Source: Glebionis coronaria
Lineage: Eukaryota > Streptophyta > Magnoliopsida > Asterales > Asteraceae
Reading direction: 5' to 3'
Assembly: GCA_025667525.1 (NCBI GenBank)
Contig: CM046874.1
Span: 665,898,963-665,962,962 of the forward strand
Length of the DNA stretch: 64,000 nt
Below the pieces are notes generated by a model, which ran no database searches, was not told the origin of the DNA, and saw nothing but the letters and a program-made list of their open reading frames with translations. Each line of letters begins with the position of its first letter. The stretch's first letter is position 1. The position numbers were made by a program, and so were the translations under genes. Of this stretch, positions 58,747 through 64,000 are shown piece after piece.

Positions 58747-58985
58747 CAGATGAGATTATCGCTTCTGCTGATTACAAGAACTTGCTACGAGTAATCGAGA
58801 ATCAACGAGCAAGCATTCAAGCAGGAGAAGACTCGTCTACCACGGTTAAGAGTAAAGGTAAACGCAAGCAAACAACTTTACCTGAACCTCAAACCAAGAA
58901 GACAAAGACCGTAGCTAAGAAAGGTAAGAGCACGGCTGACGAGCTTGTTCTTCACGATGAAGAAGATGTTGATGACGATCCTTGA
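58740..58985 (+). pseudogene. ORF3 C-terminal tail, frame-shifted
   Basis: The adjoining frame, overlapping the end of ORF3, reads LLTDEIIASADYKNLLRVIE, then a Lys-rich stretch (KSKGKRKQ, KKTKTVAKKGK) and an acidic end (DEEDVDDDP). The smooth continuation of character suggests one original protein of about 350 residues, with a nuclear-signal-like basic tail, split by a one-base indel. Confidence 0.55.
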
Positions 58986-59685
58986 TGTGTCGTGGATTAA
59001 CACATATACGTTATAGGACAAATTTAGGCAATTACCTTTAGGAAAAAGTAATTAACCAAAATAAGTCAAAGACGGATACGATTAATCACGTGAGTGAGTC
59101 GAGTTCGTTGTACACGAAGATCAAGTGAATTTGAGACGTTTCATTTTGATTTGGACAATTGATTTGGATTTGTTTTCGGTTTTTAAACTACAATTTAAAT
59201 CTACGAATTTTAACCTAATTAAGGACAACCTAAAGTGCATGAATCGTTAAACCCGCTAATTATAAAAACTTAACAAAAGATTACTTAAGAATAACTCATT
59301 AATTAAAAGTTTAAACTAATTATTAATCTATAAAATTTTATCTAACAAAAACTTTTAAACTAATTAATAAATCTAATTAACTTTTAAAACTAATTACTTT
59401 ATTTAAAATTACTTAAAAACAATTCTATTTAAAATCTATTTAAAGTCTATTTTCTAAAAATTCTACTTAATCAAAATTAAACTAAATATACTATAAAAAC
59501 ATTTTTTATTTATTTATTTTTTTTTTATTTATTAAAACAGTTAAAATAAATTCTAGAAAATAAAACGTGAATAAAAGTTTATAAAAAAAAAAACGTATTT
59601 AAAGTAGATAGAAAGTTACTTACACAAAAATCTGCCAAAGGTAATTAATACTATATTAAATACAATAACGAACTTAAAATCAAAA
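58986..59685. other. very AT-rich, no gene
   Basis: Mostly A/T with TTAATTAA-like runs. No ORF or repeat boundary is supported. No LTR matching 46554-46873 is present. Confidence 0.5.
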
Positions 59686-59759
59686 GAGCCCTTGGCTCAG
59701 ATGGCTAACATGTTGGACTGTGATTCGCGAGGTCGCGAGTTCGATTCCCGTAAGGGACA
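59686..59759 (+). ncRNA. tRNA-like sequence, possibly a SINE head
   Basis: An RNA polymerase III A box TGGCTCAGATGG (59693-59704) and B box GTTCGATTC (59739-59747) are spaced like those of a tRNA. CCCTT and AAGGG could form most of an acceptor stem, but the D and anticodon arms do not pair. It is therefore a tRNA relic or SINE head rather than a working tRNA. No A/T tail or TSD was defined. Confidence 0.5.
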
Positions 59760-61199
59760 TAATTTTTGTGAAATAAACTTTTTGCCAGTTTTTGCAAATT
59801 AAAGTCTTAGGAAAGACTTAGTGACAGCTTATTAGCTGAAAGCTATGAGGTCACAGCTTATGGGGCTTATTCAGATTAATGAATCTGATAAGTTGCAAGT
59901 ATGAATAGTATAATAAGCAGAAAAATAGGAATCTAACACAGTAGACTAAATCAAATAAAAGGCAAAAATTCAGCAGGTAAAAACAATTCCCCAATTAAGC
60001 AGATTATCAGCAAAACAATCCTAAATACAAACCGAATCTATACACAACTTAATCATAAGCTAACTAGGCAGAATAAGCATAAGCACACAACTAATTCCAG
60101 TTACTCATATCATATGAAATTATGCAAAATATCATAAGCAATATAAAACAGTTCGACCTGCACAGCAATGACTTGACAGGAATCACACAGCAACGCTTAT
60201 TGAATTACTAACATCAAGTCACTTAATCCAATCTTCATTACGAAAAACAGTCACACAATCAATCTGGAATGACTAACTCCAATATCAATACATGCTAATT
60301 CACCATTATCTAACAAATTACCCAACTAGCCTAATCTAATAATAGAAAAATGCAGCAGCTCATCTTATGAATGAAAACTCAGCAACAATATCAGAGCATA
60401 ACTAAATCAGTTAAAATCGAAAGTCTTATCAAAATACTCCCGCTGAAATTATTCAGCATTAAACGCACAGCCCCATTAATCAGCTGCAAAATCCTATCAA
60501 CTCGAGAAAAACAAATAGCCTAACAGATAACTACGACAACTTATTTAACAATTAAATGATCAGATAAATTCATTCATCCAGTTTCTAACGTATGCAGAAA
60601 AAGTAAACAGTAAAGCAGGTACAATTTACTGAGCAAACTAGCAAATCCAAACTCCCATTATAACGCAATAGACAAAGCATCAGTCATATATTAAACTTAT
60701 CACGTATATAAAATCAGGTAGTCAGATCAGCAGCACTACTGTCGAACATTAAAGATCTAAGTCAACTAAATCATCAACTCAACATCACGTAAAAGAAATT
60801 GACAAGCAGATTGAATAAACAAAAATAAACTAAAAGGGCTAGTACCTTTTGATGGATCCGTTGAGAAGAAAGCTAGCGCTGAGCTGCCTTAAGATCCGTA
60901 AACCACCATTCACCATTTCACCATCACCAAATAAACAACATCGATCATCAAACGAACAAAACTGTTTGTTTCAATCAAACCATTGGGTTTGACTTTCAAT
61001 CCAAATCTTACCTTATACTTAATTGATTCAAGCTATAGTGTCAGCTTAATCAAACAAGCTTATATATTATAATGAAAAATTAATCGGTAGAAAATTTAAT
61101 AAACTTTGGCAGTAAAATTAAACAATAATAAAAATGACAAACGAGATTTAAAAGTAAACTTTTATTATATCATCAAAAAGGATTACAAAACTGTTAAAT
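59760..61199. other. unassigned, AT-rich
   Basis: No gene is supported. It may include the distal end of the minus-strand LTR to its right, whose boundary I could not locate. Confidence 0.35.
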
Positions 61200-62277
61200 A
61201 GAGATACAATATTTCCTACTCCTAATTTAGCATTATAACATTAAAAGAAAGAAAAGGATAAATTTTACAAGAATAATGGGGGTTTATATAGGCCAACCCC
61301 CAAGGCTGTTGATGAGCATATCCGGATATTCGTGGAATATCCCAAATGATCTTGAGCCCTTGATCCTCTCTTCTCTTATTCTCTTTCTTTTCTGTTTTGA
61401 TCCAAAGGTGGAGGATTGATTGCCTTCACACAGATCGCCAGCGTGGCACATATTTGTGCTTGTTGTGCTTCTTTTGAGAGCTGTGATTGGTGGAATTAGA
61501 TGGTTGAGGTGTTCCATCCAATAAACTTGCGCCACGTATCCTTTGATTACCGTCCATTCTCTTCCTTCAAACATGGGGTTTTATTCCCTTTTGGTATGAA
61601 TTTTATGGATAAGTAAAAAGCCCTAATTAAATATGACTTTTTACCCTCTAGGGTTTTGGTGAACAGTAATATTTCGCAGGTTATTTGGGGAAGAAATAAA
61701 ATGGAGAAGACGGTTTACATTGTTTCTATCGGAGAGTATTTAATAAATGTGTATGGAAAGTGGAGATAATAAAAACGTGAATGGTCAAATGAGGATTGAT
61801 TGAGAATTTATTTATTTATTTGGTGGTGTGAATGTGAAAACGTGTTTATACACGTTCTAGTAAACCCTAAACAGGCCCATGTCCAATTCATTTTTTCGTT
61901 CGTTTCATTTATCCTTGTTGTTTGGGCTTGCAGCCCAATTTACTTCTCATTCTTATACAATGGGCCTTAAATGGACTTCAATAAACCTTTAATTACTAAC
62001 TTGAATATTAAATGGGCTTTTGAGCCCATTTACCCCATTGTGGGACCCATTTGGCTTCAAACTAGCAAACTTATTAAATCCACTATTTGTCGAGCTCGAT
62101 TTTTGGCTTCTTGATCTTTTTCATCAATCTCGTGTCGGTTTACATTGGTTTTCACGAACTTGGTACCTACACACATTCAAACAAGAAAAACGCATATCCA
62201 AGGCATTTTTTAATACAAATCATGCATAATTTCATTGTTAATAACTATAAATGATATGAGTAATTACACTCATATCA
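61200..62277 (-). repeat. Athila-like 3' LTR on the minus strand (distal edge unresolved)
   Basis: In element orientation it starts TGATATGAGTGTAATTAC, right after a polypurine tract, with an 8-bp-stem hairpin (GATATGAG...CTCATATC, 62253-62276). A minus-strand TATA box (CTATATAAACC) lies at 61281-61291. Several TGGGCY motifs lie between 61874 and 62044. The LTR sequence differs from the other two Athila-like LTRs. Confidence 0.6.
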
Positions 62278-64000
62278 AATTCCCCCATGCTAAGCAATTG
62301 CCGTGTCCTCACGCAATGATAAAATAAAACTATAACTACACCATTATTCAATTTTTGAAACTTTATTTTGTAAAGACATAAAATAACTTTAAGGATCACA
62401 AAAGCTCAAATAGATTCATCGTCCTCGACTTTTCACTTTTCCATGCCAAGTGCAAAAAACAAGATCATTGTTATTATAAGTTGGTAGACTAACACGAATT
62501 CATGTGGGTCAATTATTCACTTAGACTCCCTTATTCCTATGTGTATCTCTTATATTTTATTGTTGTCTTAAATGATCACGAGGATGCACTGTTGACTTAT
62601 TTCGATAATTTATTAGGCCGAAAATAAAGTGAACGATTTAATCAATAGTTAGCTAAAGGACAAAATCTTTTAAAACTGCTTCTCGGGCTCTCATAAAGTT
62701 CATATCTTGGCATAACTTGTTTCGCGATTTGAGACCTTTCTCGGACCGATATTTGGCAATGACTTAGTACTTTCCAACCTTGAGAGACGTTCACGAAATA
62801 ATGGTCTTCTCTTCATAATATTTCTTCACTTGAAGTTTTGAGAGATTCATACTTGGACCACGACTTCTTCATTTTTCTCCAATCTTTACTTGGGATTTTG
62901 ATTTACAACGATTCGCCTCCTTTTTGGACTTGGCTTCATTTATCCTCATACCTTATTTTTGGTCTTTTTGGATAGACTTCTCCATGACTTTTTGGGAGTA
63001 TTTTGCTTTTCGTCGTGTGTCTCGATCCTTCATATTGATTTTTGATAAATGAGTCTTCACATCACTTGAGATCTTTAGCAATAAAACATAGCCCTCATGT
63101 CTTGTTAGGACCTTTTTGGACTCGCCAATCTTCGCATCCCGTTTCAATAAGTTATGCCTTGGCTATGAACTCTAATCCATACCGAGCAACTTTTAAACGA
63201 TCTTGGGCTAGAAGCTAAGTAACTTTTCAAATCGTTCAACATTATTTATTGCAAGTAAAATTATTAACAAGTGATGGGAGAATAGGCTTATAATTAACTC
63301 ACATAAATTCCCGAAAGAATACCGAACTTATAATTGGCTCTATCATCTCTTGTTCTCCATATTGTAAAATTCCAAGAATGAAATCAATGGATACTTAGCC
63401 TATCAAATCAAAGTTTTGGGTTTTCAAGTCATCTATAGGATCTTGCAACTTCTTAAACTTTTGCAAGTTTTAGAATTTGCGTTTTAAAGTTCCCTTGATA
63501 AACGACTTTCTAGGATCAATTATAGGAGCTTGCGAAAAGTTCTTGTCCTTAACTCATATGAATTAAGACTTTCGCGTTTTAAAGCTCCCTATATAATAGC
63601 CTAGCAAAACTTAATTCAAATACGTTAAGGAAAAGCTAAGGTTAAAAACCAAGTCGAGTCAAAAACTATTTCTATTTAAAGCCTACATTCGTGTCAAAAA
63701 CACTTATTTTATTATATAAAAACTTAAAAACAACACTAAAAATTTAAAATTTTATTGAAAAATGAGAAAAACACTACGTTTGGACACGACAAAAGCAATT
63801 GCAAGCGATTATATCGATTGACTCCCCCATGCTAAAACCAAACATTGTCCTCAATGTTTCTTAGCTCAAGAGTAACACCCCCTTGCTAAAATACGAAGAG
63901 TCTAATGCAATCTCCTAGCATGGAAAGAGTACGCAAATCTATAAGCCGTTTATTAATTATGCCTCAAGAAAAACGTTAGTCGATAAAAATCAAGGGTAAG
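62278..64000 (-). mobile_element. Athila-like 3' untranslated region on the minus strand, runs off the window
   Basis: Reverse complement is collinear with 20062-21482 joined to 41245-41849. It includes AACATTGAGGACAATGTTT (about 63840), the segment near 62953-63147 and the polypurine tract TAGCATGGGGGAATT at 62278-62292. Its coding part would lie beyond 64000. Confidence 0.85.

Noticed and set aside
59686..59759. Functional tRNA gene
   Set aside because: The D and anticodon arms do not pair and the acceptor stem has mismatches.

Overview
This window is repeat-dense nuclear DNA of a flowering plant. The evidence is long-gag Ty1/copia elements primed by tRNA-iMet, an Athila-type Ty3/gypsy family, a MULE and hAT-type MITEs with exact target-site duplications (TSDs), an L1-type LINE, and decayed plant gene fragments (ECM29, P5A ATPase, an NLR immune receptor). 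The long-gag copia proteins and their downstream extra ORFs resemble elements common in Asteraceae, perhaps Anthemideae. That placement is family resemblance recalled from memory, not a search. I found no convincing intact host gene. Almost every long ORF belongs to a transposable element. Layout: 368-1816 is a non-autonomous MULE (172-bp TIRs, 10-bp TSD) carrying a 198-bp hAT-type MITE. 2853-2990 is an ECM29 exon relic. 3026-8258 is a complete minus-strand copia element (Copia-1) with an uninterrupted 1333-residue polyprotein. 8947-9962 is a TRIM-like mini-retrotransposon. 10360-15290 is a diverged tandem segmental duplication, and its second copy holds a 725-bp hAT-type MITE. 15461-17371 holds fragments of a P5A ATPase and an NLR, interrupted by a 5'-truncated LINE (17372-18482). 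20062 to about 43650 is a three-level nest: the 3' end of an old Athila-like element, split by minus-strand Copia-2 (21483-41239), itself split by a young plus-strand Athila-like element (29009-39913). TSDs are exact at both inner levels, and taking out the youngest insertion leaves Copia-2 gag in one frame. 46554 to at least 55936 is a decayed plus-strand copia element (Copia-3) with a 5' LTR but no 3' LTR in view. Downstream, 56560-58985 is an extra-ORF cassette with its own candidate leader intron. About 61200-64000 is a minus-strand Athila-like 3' LTR and 3' region that preserves the empty form of the Copia-2 insertion site. The most unusual signal is dense arrays built on a TTCCG(G/A)AT core. 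They occur in the leader or LTR of four separate units from two superfamilies: the young Athila LTRs, the old Athila LTR, the Copia-3 leader and the segment before the extra ORF. Gene starts in three of these units are preceded by plant-like 3' splice sites. LTR divergence, counted by eye, follows nesting order (about 0.4% for the inner Athila, about 1.3% for Copia-2; Copia-1 about 0.9%).
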